DNA from: JAHHLP01 sp041609895
Lineage (GTDB): Bacteria; Bacteroidota; Rhodothermia; Rhodothermales; JABDKH01
DNA: 30,949 bases
Direction of reading: 5' to 3'
NCBI GenBank assembly: GCA_041609895.1
Contig: JBFIPX010000020.1
Span: 1 to 30,949 of the forward strand
The stretch's first letter is position 1. Every line of letters starts with the position of its first letter. This document shows positions 19,841-27,881 of the stretch, one piece after another. The position numbers and the translations under genes were made by a program. The notes beneath the pieces are model-generated. The model was not told where the DNA came from and did not search any database. It saw only the letters and a list, made by a program, of their open reading frames with translations.

Positions 19841-20419
19841 TCAGGAGCCGCTCTCCGCAGCCACGAGTCCAATGTCGAAACGTACCCTCACCTCGTTGCC
19901 GGTGTGCAACGCGCCGAACATGGCCGACGGCGGCTTCATCCCGAAGTCGGTCATCTCAAGCATCTGACTGCCGGAGTATCGCGGTGTGCCGTCATCGGCA
20001 GTGACCTGGAGGACTTCCAGCCTTACTTCCCGGGTGACACCGGCTATCGTCAATTCGCCGACGGCTAGAGCAGTGTTCTCAGCCCCCACCGGGCTAAGCT
20101 CCTTCATTTCGAAGACGATGGTCGGATGCTCATTCACCTTAAGCGTCTTGTGCATCAGTCGGTCCATGATCGAACTCTTCTCGCTAACCATTTGCGCTGA
20201 AGGCACCTCAAGGGTCAGCGCCGCAATGGTGCCGTCCTCGGCTCGCGTGGCTTCAGCCGTCAGTTCCTTGGCTTTGACGGTCCAGTCGTCTTTGTTCGAG
20301 GTGCCTTCTACCCAAAGCTTGCTGTCGGGGGCGAGGACGAAGTCCTGCGCTTGGGCGGCCAACGGCATTACTGCGACCACAAACCCGAGATAGAGAAAGG
20401 AGGAAGTAAAAAGCTTCAT
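19841..20419 (-). CDS. YceI-family lipocalin-like periplasmic protein
   Basis: This is a 192-residue protein with a signal peptide (LYLGFVVAVMPLAAQAQ, cleavage near residue 24). The mature part shows YceI features: LAPDSKLWVEGTSNKDDWTV at the start, SSIMDRLMHKTLKVNEHPTI (about 82-101), then VGELTIAGVTREVRLEV (about 119-135) and MTDFGMKPPSAMFGAL (about 153-168). YceI proteins form a lipocalin-like barrel that binds polyisoprenoid quinones or amphipathic amides; in some bacteria they are involved in isoprenoid transport or acid stress. It leads the two-gene minus-strand unit with the lipoprotein downstream and diverges from the first Gfo/Idh/MocA gene across 246 bases. Confidence 0.93.
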   Translation of the reverse strand: MKLFTSSFLYLGFVVAVMPLAAQAQDFVLAPDSKLWVEGTSNKDDWTVKAKELTAEATRAEDGTIAALTLEVPSAQMVSEKSSIMDRLMHKTLKVNEHPTIVFEMKELSPVGAENTALAVGELTIAGVTREVRLEVLQVTADDGTPRYSGSQMLEMTDFGMKPPSAMFGALHTGNEVRVRFDIGLVAAESGS

Positions 20420-20656
20420 GGCACCGAGAGTCTACTATCTTATCAAATGGTACTGACCCGACGGAAACGGGGTCGAGCGCGGCCGTGCTGGCTGGCGTCA
20501 GCTGTGAGCAACCCAGCTCTTGGTGGCGAATAGTGCTCCGCCATTTCGGGGTACACTTGCCGCTCGATTTTGGTTCTGATAATTCGTGGCAAGTAGGTTA
20601 TTTTGTCGCGTTCGAGTCGGGTCGGCGGAGGTGCTGGCCGGCAATCCTGAAACACC

Positions 20657-20661
20657 GGAGG
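20657..20661 (+). promoter_or_regulatory. Ribosome binding site GGAGG before the first Gfo/Idh/MocA gene
   Basis: GGAGG lies only 4 bases before ATG 20666, a close but workable spacing. It supports the 20666 start with its KKRRYTRR N-terminus. Confidence 0.55.
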
Positions 20662-20665
20662 AACC

Positions 20666-22021
20666 ATGAAAAAACGGAGATACACGCGGCGCGTCTCGTT
20701 CTCGTCGCGTCGTGACTTCATCAAGAAAAGTGCCGTTGCGGCCGCTGGAGTAGTGGCCGGATGTTCGCCAAAGGTTACCGAGACGATAGCGACTACTGAG
20801 GTGGCCGCTCCGGCCGGCCCGGTCGGTGCAAACGAGCGCCTGGTGGTCGGATTTATTGGCGTCGGCGGTCAGGGCTTCAACTCGCACTTGATGTCCGTCA
20901 AGCTGCACGGTGCCGAGCAGAACGTAGTCGGCGGCGCGGTCTGCGACGTGTACTCAAAGCGCCGTGAAGCGGCTCGGGTTGAACTGGAGCTGGACGGGGA
21001 CTCGGTGTACTCTGACTACCGGGAATTGCTCGACCGCAAGGATATCGACGGCGTGTTTATCGGGACCGTCGATCACTGGCATGCCCGGATTGCGATGGAC
21101 GCCATGGATGCCGGCAAGCACGTCTACTGCGAGAAGCCGATGACGCGGTATCTGGACGAGGCTTTCGCCGTACACGATGCCGTCAAAAAGACGGGACGAG
21201 TGTTCCAGATCGGCTCGCAATACTGTACGGAAGGCAAGTGGCACGTTGCAGCCGATATGATCCGGAATGGGCGAATCGGAGCTCCGGTATTGGGTCAGAA
21301 CTCCTATTGCCGTAACGCACCGGACGGCGAGTGGAATTACGAAATCGATCCCGACGTTTCGCCGGAGACGGTTGACTGGGCTTCCTGGCTCGGCCCCGTG
21401 TCAAAGCGCGATTTCAGCGCTGACCATTATCACCGTTGGCGAAAGTACTATCCGTACTGCGCCGGTATTCTGGGAGACCTTCTGGCGCATCGAATTCACC
21501 CGCTGCTGATCGCTACCGGAAACCCGGAGTTTCCATCTCGCGTCGCGTGCCTTGGAACACGGCAGATCACACAGGATCGCGATGTCCCCGACAACACACA
21601 GGTTGTCGCGGAATTCCCTAGCGGTCTATCAATCGTCGTAATCGGAAGTACGGTGAACGAGCAAGGTCTCGACCAGGTAATTCGCGGTCACGAGGCGACG
21701 CTATACTTCGGCGGCAACACCGTTGAGCTCCGCCCTGAGCGACCCTTTGCTGACCTGGTCGATCCCGAGATCATCGACAACATTGAGCAAGGCGTCAGCA
21801 TTCCGGACCACATTGCGAACTGGTATGAGGCGATCCGAACGGGCATCGAGCCGAACGGCAATATCGACGTAGCCATTCGGGCGCAGACCATTATCTCGCT
21901 GGCCGAGATGTCGGAGCGGCTCGGCGAAATGCTCCGATTTGACGAAGCCACACGGTCGATAACCGGAGGTGGCGGCCGCAAGATCGATCCAATCACGTAC
22001 GGTACACTCGACCTGTCGTAG
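20666..22021 (+). CDS. Tat-signal Gfo/Idh/MocA-family oxidoreductase (catalytic lysine intact)
   Basis: This is a 451-residue NAD(P)-dependent sugar oxidoreductase homologue. It has a twin-arginine signal, SSRRDFIKKSAVAAAGVV (13-30), ending at a possible lipid cysteine C33 (VAGC), so it is likely exported folded with its cofactor and anchored. The Rossmann loop is GFIGVGGQG (62-70), and the dinucleotide/active-site motif GKHVYCEKPM (150-159) keeps the catalytic lysine K157. DWASWLGP and a WRKYYPYCAGILGDLLAHRIHP segment mark the subgroup found in marine and soil carbohydrate loci. Family members oxidise or reduce sugars, inositols and glycosides. It starts a three-gene unit: 30 bases to apbE, then 31 bases to a second family member. 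The substrate is unknown. Confidence 0.9.
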   Translation: MKKRRYTRRVSFSSRRDFIKKSAVAAAGVVAGCSPKVTETIATTEVAAPAGPVGANERLVVGFIGVGGQGFNSHLMSVKLHGAEQNVVGGAVCDVYSKRREAARVELELDGDSVYSDYRELLDRKDIDGVFIGTVDHWHARIAMDAMDAGKHVYCEKPMTRYLDEAFAVHDAVKKTGRVFQIGSQYCTEGKWHVAADMIRNGRIGAPVLGQNSYCRNAPDGEWNYEIDPDVSPETVDWASWLGPVSKRDFSADHYHRWRKYYPYCAGILGDLLAHRIHPLLIATGNPEFPSRVACLGTRQITQDRDVPDNTQVVAEFPSGLSIVVIGSTVNEQGLDQVIRGHEATLYFGGNTVELRPERPFADLVDPEIIDNIEQGVSIPDHIANWYEAIRTGIEPNGNIDVAIRAQTIISLAEMSERLGEMLRFDEATRSITGGGGRKIDPITYGTLDLS

Positions 22022-22051
22022 CGGTGTGGCGTTGGAGAGGAGTTTGAGCTG

Positions 22052-23098
22052 ATGGAAATTGTCAAGCTGGCCCGGATGGCCATGGCCACCCGGTTCGAAT
22101 TAGTGTTGTGCGGGGAGGACCCCGTCTACCTTCGCGCGGTAGGCGAGGAGGCGCTGCGCGAGATCGATCGGCTTGACAAGCAACTGAGTTTCTACCGGCC
22201 GGCTAGTGACGTCTCTCGACTCAACCGCACGCCGCCCCAGCAAGCGGTCAGGGTGGAAGGGGGGTTGTTCGAACTTCTGCTCCAGGCGAAGGAGTACTGG
22301 CAGCGCACAGAGGGGATGTTCGACCTGACGGTCGGACCACTGATGCGTATCTGGGGATTGACTGGCTCAATCGGTCGTCTGCCGGATCCGAACGACCTCG
22401 CGGATGTCCGACAAAAGGTCGGTATGCACCACCTTGTTCTCGATCCAGAAAGTCGATCCGTTCGTTTTGAGCGCGAAGGTGTTCAGATCGATCTCGGCGG
22501 CATCGGCAAAGGCTTTGCTGTGGACGAAGTCATCCGGCTGCTGCGAGACGCCGGCATCAAAAGTGCTCTCGTCCACGGTGGCACCAGCACGGTCGCGACA
22601 ATCGGTGATGACTCCGGCGGCCGCCCTTGGCGGATAGCAGTTGGTGCTTCGGAGGCTGTACGGCAAGGTGGAGATATTAGCTCAAACGACCATACGGGTA
22701 GCGCTCCCCAAGTCATCCGCAGCGGCAGACGAGACAATCCGGACGTACAACCCATTCTCACGGTTATTGCGCTTCGAGATGAGTCGCTGTCCGTATCTGA
22801 CGTGGGCGGAAAGAGTTTTCAGAAAGACGGAGTCACCTATGGTCACGTCGTCGATCCGAGAACTGGTGCTCCCACGTTCAGTCGCCGGCTGTCGGCCGTC
22901 GTGTGCTCGAGTGCAGCGGAAGCGGACGCATTGTCAACGGCTCTGCTGATCGCCGACGATGAAGAACGGTCTCGGCTGAAGATCAGTTTTGCGAGCACGC
23001 GAATGCTGACCACGGATGTATCCGGGGCGGTCGACTATTCCGATTTTGGCGCCTTGGCATCGGCTATCGAAGTACCAGACCTGGCCACGTCGTCGTGA
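22052..23098 (+). CDS. apbE: FAD:protein FMN transferase
   Basis: ApbE attaches FMN from FAD to a threonine of a target flavoprotein through a phosphoester bond. The 348-residue protein shows the family landmarks: MAMATRFELVLCG (9-21), IDRLDKQLSFYRPASDVSRL (38-57), EGMFDLTVGPLMRIWG (87-102), IDLGGIGKGFAVD (146-158), VHGGTSTVATIG (174-185), HVVDPRTGAP (265-274) and ADALSTALLI (291-300). No signal peptide or lipobox is visible, unlike many periplasmic ApbEs, so it probably acts in the cytoplasm. Residues about 200-233 form an insertion longer than I expect. Typical ApbE targets (NqrBC, RnfG, FMN-bind proteins) are absent here; it sits between two Gfo/Idh/MocA genes, which normally use NAD(P) and not FMN. 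Confidence 0.93.
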   Translation: MEIVKLARMAMATRFELVLCGEDPVYLRAVGEEALREIDRLDKQLSFYRPASDVSRLNRTPPQQAVRVEGGLFELLLQAKEYWQRTEGMFDLTVGPLMRIWGLTGSIGRLPDPNDLADVRQKVGMHHLVLDPESRSVRFEREGVQIDLGGIGKGFAVDEVIRLLRDAGIKSALVHGGTSTVATIGDDSGGRPWRIAVGASEAVRQGGDISSNDHTGSAPQVIRSGRRDNPDVQPILTVIALRDESLSVSDVGGKSFQKDGVTYGHVVDPRTGAPTFSRRLSAVVCSSAAEADALSTALLIADDEERSRLKISFASTRMLTTDVSGAVDYSDFGALASAIEVPDLATSS

Positions 23099-23129
23099 CT
23101 GGCTCTTTACCACTAACGAGTCTCATTTC

Positions 23130-24425
23130 ATGAAGAAGAACGATTCGAGCAAGCGGAGTGAAAGGCTCTCACGGCGGACTTTCATCAAAAAAAGTTCGTT
23201 GGTTCCCTTGGCAGGTTTCTTTGGTGCCGGGTCGGATGAGGCAACCTACCTTCCTGCCTCTGTGGTCCGCGCCGATACGGTTGACGATCCGGTGAGGATC
23301 GGTTTGATCGGGTTCGGCCAGTGGGGACGCGAGATAGCCGAGACGCTGTCGCGCATGCCGGAAGCAGAGCTGGTAGCGATCTGCGATAACTACGATGTGA
23401 TGCTCAAGCGGGCAGAAAGATCGTATCCCGATGCTGATCGGACCAGCGACTATGCCGCCATGCTCGGCCGTGGCGACGTACCCGCGGTGATCATTGCGAC
23501 GCCAACGCATCAGCACAAGCAAATCGCTTTGGATGCTCTTGCAGCCGGCAAGCATGTTTATTGCGAGGCTCCGATGGCGCCCACTCTTGGCGATGCGGCC
23601 GAGATGGCTCGCGCCGCCCGCGAGGCGACCGACCAGGTCTTCCAGGTCGGATTGATCTACCGGTCCAATCCCCAGCATCGCAACATCTTCCAGTTTATCA
23701 GGAGCGGAGCCATCGGAACTCCGGCAATGGCCCGGGCGCAGTGGCACAGCAAGCAGAGCTGGCGCCGTGCCTCTCCGAATCGCGAAAGGGAGGAAGCTCT
23801 CAACTGGCGGTTGGACGAATCGACATCCATCGGGCTCGTTGGTGAGCATGGCATTCATCAGATCGATACGACATCGTGGATACTTCGGGGTCTGCCTTCT
23901 GCCGTAACGGGTTTCGGATCTATCGTGCTGTGGAACGACGGACGTCAGGTGCCCGACACCGTACAGGCCATCCTCGAGTATCCGCGGGGCGTCAACATGA
24001 CGTACAATGCGAGTCTCGTGACTTCCTTTGACGACGCATACGACATGTACTACGGAAGCGACAGCACTATCATGCTTCGCGATAGCAAAGGTTGGATGTT
24101 CAAGGAGGTCGACGCACCGTTGCTAGGATGGGAGGTCTACGCGCGCAAGGACACATTCTACCGGGAGAAAGGCATCGCGCTTGTCGCCAACGCAACACAG
24201 CTGGAAGCGCAGGGACAGGATCCCGCGGCTGATGATCCGAACGTGGAGACGCCGCTTTTCTATGCGCTGAAGGAGTTCGTCGACAACAATGTGTATGGAC
24301 CCTTCGAATCTAGCGCCGGCTATAAGGTGGGCTTCGAAGCGAACGTTGTCGCGATCAAGGCGAACGAGGCGGTAGTCTCTGGTTCCCGCGTCGAGATCGA
24401 TCCCGCCCTATTCGAGATCGGCTAG
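23130..24425 (+). CDS. Tat-signal Gfo/Idh/MocA-family protein with EAP in place of EKP
   Basis: This is a 431-residue protein; ATG 23130 begins the twin-arginine signal LSRRTFIKKSSLVPLAGF (13-30), whereas the longer frame would run back into apbE. The Rossmann motif is IGLIGFGQWG (57-66), and ATPTHQHKQIALDAL (123-137) is normal. The key motif reads GKHVYCEAPMA (140-150): the catalytic lysine is alanine (A147). HGIHQIDTTSWILRG is the third conserved segment. Without the lysine the usual hydride-transfer chemistry is doubtful, so it may be a different-chemistry branch, a ligand-binding protein or a partner of the intact homologue encoded two genes upstream. I recall EAP variants among Tat-signal members, so this need not be decay; the frame is intact. 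Confidence 0.88.
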   Translation: MKKNDSSKRSERLSRRTFIKKSSLVPLAGFFGAGSDEATYLPASVVRADTVDDPVRIGLIGFGQWGREIAETLSRMPEAELVAICDNYDVMLKRAERSYPDADRTSDYAAMLGRGDVPAVIIATPTHQHKQIALDALAAGKHVYCEAPMAPTLGDAAEMARAAREATDQVFQVGLIYRSNPQHRNIFQFIRSGAIGTPAMARAQWHSKQSWRRASPNREREEALNWRLDESTSIGLVGEHGIHQIDTTSWILRGLPSAVTGFGSIVLWNDGRQVPDTVQAILEYPRGVNMTYNASLVTSFDDAYDMYYGSDSTIMLRDSKGWMFKEVDAPLLGWEVYARKDTFYREKGIALVANATQLEAQGQDPAADDPNVETPLFYALKEFVDNNVYGPFESSAGYKVGFEANVVAIKANEAVVSGSRVEIDPALFEIG

Positions 24426-24465
24426 AGCGGACTCTTGACAACTTGGTCCCTCCCATCTGTGCAGT

Positions 24466-24921
24466 TCAGTCAATCTTGATCCTGCTCGGATGGCACTTGG
24501 AGCAGTCGGCTTCAACCAGGTACTGCTCAAAGGGCCGTTTTATGGGCACCTGCGTCATCAGGCTATGTTTGATCAACCGGCCGAGGAGTTCGTTGTCAAT
24601 GCGCATCCCGATGATGATCGAATCGGCCGAGTCAGGCTCTGTGATTATGATCGCAGGCATCTCGCCCACGGAGTCTGTGCGCATCATAACGACATTTCCC
24701 TCTTCGTCGGACACGATGTCGGCTTCCGAGTACGGATACCACCCGATCCGCATCTGAATTGGACGGTGGTAATGGGTCGGCTCCCATTTCGGGAACTGAC
24801 GATACCGTACGGTCTGCCTGGCGGGTTCCGGACTACAACCCGCCATCATAGCGGCAGCGATCAATGCCGCCGCAGCGAGGAGTGCCGCGGCGATCGACGC
24901 CGCGGAGAATCTTCTTCGCAT
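24466..24921 (-). CDS. Lipoprotein with a single C-terminal CxxCH heme motif
   Basis: This is a 151-residue protein. ATG 24921 is chosen because GGAGG sits 5 bases upstream and it begins a long alanine-rich lipoprotein signal ending at C29 (MMAGC). The mature region is not a recognised cytochrome fold: it is proline- and tyrosine-rich at first (RYRQFPKWEPTHYHRPIQ), then a beta-rich segment (IIITEPDSADSIIIGMRID). The only heme motif is CSKCH at 140-144, eight residues from the C-terminus. Histidines H54 or H55 or a methionine could be the distal ligand. It converges on the EAP-type Gfo/Idh/MocA gene (40-base gap). It is a possible electron carrier or redox sensor in the envelope; function unknown. 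Confidence 0.75.
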   Translation of the reverse strand: MRRRFSAASIAAALLAAAALIAAAMMAGCSPEPARQTVRYRQFPKWEPTHYHRPIQMRIGWYPYSEADIVSDEEGNVVMMRTDSVGEMPAIIITEPDSADSIIIGMRIDNELLGRLIKHSLMTQVPIKRPFEQYLVEADCSKCHPSRIKID

Positions 24922-24926
24922 GTGAA

Positions 24927-24931
24927 CCTCC
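24927..24931 (-). promoter_or_regulatory. Ribosome binding site GGAGG deciding the heme-lipoprotein start
   Basis: On the minus strand GGAGG lies 5 bases before ATG 24921. This supports the short start and argues against the frame's first ATG at 24960. Confidence 0.6.
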
Positions 24932-24982
24932 GGAGCAGTCTCACCAGGCACTTCCCGCAAGAAGAGGTTTCAATTAAGAGTA

Positions 24983-25225
24983 TTAATCGCGGGTCGACGT
25001 GACTGTAAGCGTATCCAGATGGAACGGGTGGGACAGATCCCGGCGCAGCCACGAATGTCTTCCTTGGCGACAGGCATACAGGACTGCGACTCTCACGCGC
25101 ACACGCAGACCGTCCCGGGCTGTCAACCCAACTTGACGAGCAAACACGAAGTGGTCCGCAAGGCCATATCCGATGGTTTTGCCAATCTGTTCCGGCATTT
25201 CATTCGGAGACGTTATCGCAACCAT
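24983..25225 (-). CDS. Possible 80-residue protein upstream of the heme lipoprotein
   Basis: An open minus-strand frame encodes 80 residues, ending 61 bases before the heme-lipoprotein start on the same strand. Its middle (IGYGLADHFVFARQVGLTAR) and end (LDTLTVTSTRD) have a plausible globular composition, and codon use resembles neighbouring genes. I do not recognise a family and see no signal peptide. A second ATG at residue 10 (MPEQIGK) could be the start. It may be a real small gene cotranscribed with the lipoprotein, or chance in GC-rich DNA. Confidence 0.3.
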   Translation of the reverse strand: MVAITSPNEMPEQIGKTIGYGLADHFVFARQVGLTARDGLRVRVRVAVLYACRQGRHSWLRRDLSHPFHLDTLTVTSTRD

Positions 25226-25430
25226 GGAGGCGCAGCGACGCAGCGCGGGGAACGAAAATAGAGGAGGTTGCTAAATCGGGCCCAAATGCTTTTTTTGGGA
25301 GTGTAACTGTTTCAAAATCGTGTCCTCTGGGCTTGTCGCCAGCCTTCCCGCGGCGATGCTCATCCCGGTTGCCCGCGGCGCGATTGAAGACAGGAACCCA
25401 TCGCAATACGACCCCTAATTGGCCATTCGC

Positions 25431-27098
25431 ATGAAACGTAGCGCTACAGCAACAAGAACGTCTATCTACCACCTGGCCTTCGGTGCCGGCTTGCTCATGT
25501 TCTTGCCAGCCCTGGTACCGGCTAGCGCTTCCGGGCAGATTCGCGTTCAAGCCATACATAATTCGCCTTACGCGGAGGCGGCCGTTGTCGACGTCTATCT
25601 CGCTGGACAGCTTGCTGCCAACGATTTCGAGTTTCGCACGGCGAGCGAGTTCGTTGACCTGCCGGCATTCATTCCGCCCGGCTCCACACTTAACGTCGAT
25701 GTCACGGAAGCGAATGCCGCGGACAACAGCGCTCCCATCTACAGCGAGCAGATCACCTTTCCGGCAGGGTCGACGATCATCGTTGCCGTTGGCGACCCGC
25801 TGAACCGTGCGGGCAACCCGCCATTCGATCTCATCCCCGTTCCGGCCATCGAGTCAAGCGAGACGGCTGGCAACCTGAGCGCCTTATTCATACATGGGTC
25901 TCCGGACGCACCCGCCATCGACCTCGTCGATCGCAAGTCAGGAGCGAAACTGGCGGACGACCTCTCGCATGGGACCTTTACTCCTTCGTACGTGGACGTG
26001 GCAGCAATGTCCTACGGGTTGGGGGTTTCGCCAGCTGATGACGCTGATGAATCCCTGTTGGCGAAGTTCCTTGCTTTCGACGCCTCGTTGGCCGACAGCG
26101 CAATTGTTGTCCTCGCCTCGGGATTTGTCGATCAGGAGCCGTCGATCAAGTTCCTCGCGGTGTTGCCAGACGGAAGCGAGTCGTTCGTGCCGGAGGTGAT
26201 AGGCGTTCACGATGCCAGATTTGGCCCCGATACCCTCGCAAACTTTGCGGTTGAAGGAATTGTGACACGAGCGAAAGGCCGCCTTACTTATGTTCAGCAG
26301 GACTCGGCGGGGATCGCCGTATTTCAGTCGAGCGGGGCTGTTCGAGATGCGGTTGATGCAGGCGAAATTGCAATCGGTGACACGCTGATCGTATCGGGCG
26401 ATCGTAGCGACTTCAGCAGTCTCCAGCAGATTTCGCCATCGAACTTCGTCGTGCTGTCGCGGGGCCATACACTTCCGGAACCACAGCTGGTGGACCTTGC
26501 GGAAATCGCGGTGAACGGAGAGAAATACGAAAGCGAGTTGATTCGCGTGACCGGGCTGATTATCGATCCGGCGGGAGATGCCACTTTCAGCCCTTCGAAG
26601 ACCTACGACATCACGGACGCCTCGGATCAGTCCAACGCGGTGTCTCTTCGGACGCCGAGCAGCACCGATACGGATATCGGTGGCGTGCCTATTCCTGCCC
26701 TATCGACCTTCGAGGGTGTCTTGGGTCAGTTCAGTTCGAGTGATCCTTCGGTCGGGTATCAGCTCTCGCCGGTGGAGGCGACGGACATAGAGGCACAGCC
26801 GAATGTGGGTGTTGAGGATGGTTTGGAATTGCCGAGCGACTTTGCACTGCTCGATGCCTATCCCAACCCGTTCAATCCAACGACCACGATCGCGTTTGAG
26901 CTTCCAGCCGCGGCGGAAGTTCTAGTGCAGGTATTCGACGTCCTCGGCAAGCAGGTGCGCGTCCTCGAATCAGGCTCAATGCCCGCGGGTCGTCACGAAG
27001 TGAGCTTTGATGCGACAGGACTATCAAGTGGCATTTACATGTTCCGGTTGGAGTCGGGAGACTTCGTGGCAGCCAAGACTGCTGTGCTGATGAAGTAA
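25431..27098 (+). CDS. Secreted DUF4397-domain protein with type IX sorting tail
   Basis: This is a 555-residue extracellular protein. I chose ATG 25431 (MKRSATATRT) over TTG 25419. The signal peptide spans about 1-35 (LLMFLPALVPASASG). Two DUF4397-like segments follow, marked by VQAIHNSPYAEAAVVDVYL (39-57) and ALFIHGSPDAPAIDLV (about 148-163). Residues about 265-455 look like an OB-fold nucleic-acid-binding-type domain split in two (VEGIVTRAKGRLTYVQQD and YESELIRVTGLIID). The last 79 residues are a T9SS type A sorting domain starting YPNPFNPTTTIAFEL (477-491), with VFDVLGKQV and SSGIYMFRLESG. It should be exported by Sec and then type IX secretion and attached or released at the surface. Role unknown; adhesion or matrix function is possible. 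Confidence 0.9.
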   Translation: MKRSATATRTSIYHLAFGAGLLMFLPALVPASASGQIRVQAIHNSPYAEAAVVDVYLAGQLAANDFEFRTASEFVDLPAFIPPGSTLNVDVTEANAADNSAPIYSEQITFPAGSTIIVAVGDPLNRAGNPPFDLIPVPAIESSETAGNLSALFIHGSPDAPAIDLVDRKSGAKLADDLSHGTFTPSYVDVAAMSYGLGVSPADDADESLLAKFLAFDASLADSAIVVLASGFVDQEPSIKFLAVLPDGSESFVPEVIGVHDARFGPDTLANFAVEGIVTRAKGRLTYVQQDSAGIAVFQSSGAVRDAVDAGEIAIGDTLIVSGDRSDFSSLQQISPSNFVVLSRGHTLPEPQLVDLAEIAVNGEKYESELIRVTGLIIDPAGDATFSPSKTYDITDASDQSNAVSLRTPSSTDTDIGGVPIPALSTFEGVLGQFSSSDPSVGYQLSPVEATDIEAQPNVGVEDGLELPSDFALLDAYPNPFNPTTTIAFELPAAAEVLVQVFDVLGKQVRVLESGSMPAGRHEVSFDATGLSSGIYMFRLESGDFVAAKTAVLMK

Positions 27099-27233
27099 GC
27101 ACTGAGAAGCCGCGCTTGATAGCCGGTCCGGTGACGCAAGATCGAATGGCGCCGACGAGCATTCAGGTTGTTCGGCGAGATTCTGGGCTTTGGGATTTGC
27201 GTGCCGACGATGCGCTGCCGCGAATACGCGAGA

Positions 27234-27815
27234 TCAGTCCGTGCTGATCATGACGTGCGCCCACGGAAGGCCGGAAAACATCAACCACGGCGCACCATTG
27301 GCCGGAGCCGTTGCCAAGCCGGTCTCTTTCGCCGTTGCGTAAGGCATGTAGATTACATTCAGTCCGCTGGATTCCTCGATTTCACCGGTCTGAGCGTTGT
27401 ACGCTTTTCCTGTTCGGGAGTACAATGCGGCGGGGTGATCGGGGAATGTGAGTGATCCGGACTCAATCTCCTCGCGGCGAATGCGCGCGATCTCGTCGCG
27501 CTCCTTTCCCTCCATTCTGAGTTCGCGTCCTCGCGCCATGAAGGGCTCGAGGGATCTGTGGTAGCACGCTACGTGATAACTCTCGTCGCCGGGCTTATCC
27601 GCGAGACAGATCATGCCGTTGGTTCCCTCACGAAGCTCGACGAGACGGTCCGGCGCGGCGCCGCGGTACCCGAGGACTGCCGCTTCCTCTCTCATGTCTT
27701 CGGGCAACGGCAACACGGCCCCCGCGATCTGCACACGATCCGCTTCCGATTGGCCGCAGGCGAATTGGGTCATAGACATCATAATTAGTGAGAGCAGAGG
27801 GCCTTTGCAATGCAT
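27234..27815 (-). CDS. Secreted protein of unknown function
   Basis: This is a 193-residue protein with a hydrophobic N-terminus ending MMSMTQFACGQ (12-22). C20 could be a lipid cysteine, although the preceding QF is not a standard lipobox. I do not recognise the family. The region about residues 35-85 has a paired-cysteine layout (GMICLADKPG and HVACYHRSLEPF), suggesting a disulfide. The stretch 90-120 is a charged helix (GRELRMEGKERDEIARIRRE). The end is hydrophobic and glycine-rich (NGAPWLMFSGLPWAHVMI). It converges with the DUF4397 gene and diverges from the GTPase operon. An exact TATATTTG promoter element lies upstream. Confidence 0.65.
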   Translation of the reverse strand: MHCKGPLLSLIMMSMTQFACGQSEADRVQIAGAVLPLPEDMREEAAVLGYRGAAPDRLVELREGTNGMICLADKPGDESYHVACYHRSLEPFMARGRELRMEGKERDEIARIRREEIESGSLTFPDHPAALYSRTGKAYNAQTGEIEESSGLNVIYMPYATAKETGLATAPANGAPWLMFSGLPWAHVMISTD

Positions 27816-27873
27816 CTTGGACGTGCCGGTTTGGTGATCGAATGATTTGGCAGTCGCACGGTGACTGCTGTGC

Positions 27874-27881
27874 CAAATATA
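27874..27881 (-). promoter_or_regulatory. Bacteroidota-type -7 promoter element TATATTTG
   Basis: On the minus strand 27881-27874 reads TATATTTG, an exact match to the Bacteroidota housekeeping consensus TAnnTTTG. It is 58 bases upstream of ATG 27815, so transcription would start about 50 bases before the gene. A clear TTTG -33 element at the usual spacing is not visible; the nearest TTG is 25 bases upstream. Confidence 0.45.

Larger units (their letters stand above)
24922..25430. other. 509-base region between divergent genes, mostly without a confident gene
   Basis: This gap between the heme lipoprotein (minus) and the DUF4397 protein (plus) holds one possible minus-strand ORF (24983-25225, listed separately). 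It also has a CCCAAA/TTTGGG hairpin with a T-run (25281-25299), and two direct copies of CCCGCGGCG at 25347-25355 and 25372-25380, 25 bases apart, which contain the palindrome CCGCGG. The 50 bases before ATG 25431 contain no Shine-Dalgarno. No tRNA or known riboswitch is visible. Confidence 0.45.

Noticed and set aside
23169..23858. 229-residue minus-strand frame
   Set aside because: It is antisense to the second Gfo/Idh/MocA gene and shows no signal or motif.
27146..27247. 33-codon plus-strand ORF after the DUF4397 gene
   Set aside because: It overlaps the 3' end of the converging gene, has no ribosome binding site and no recognisable feature.
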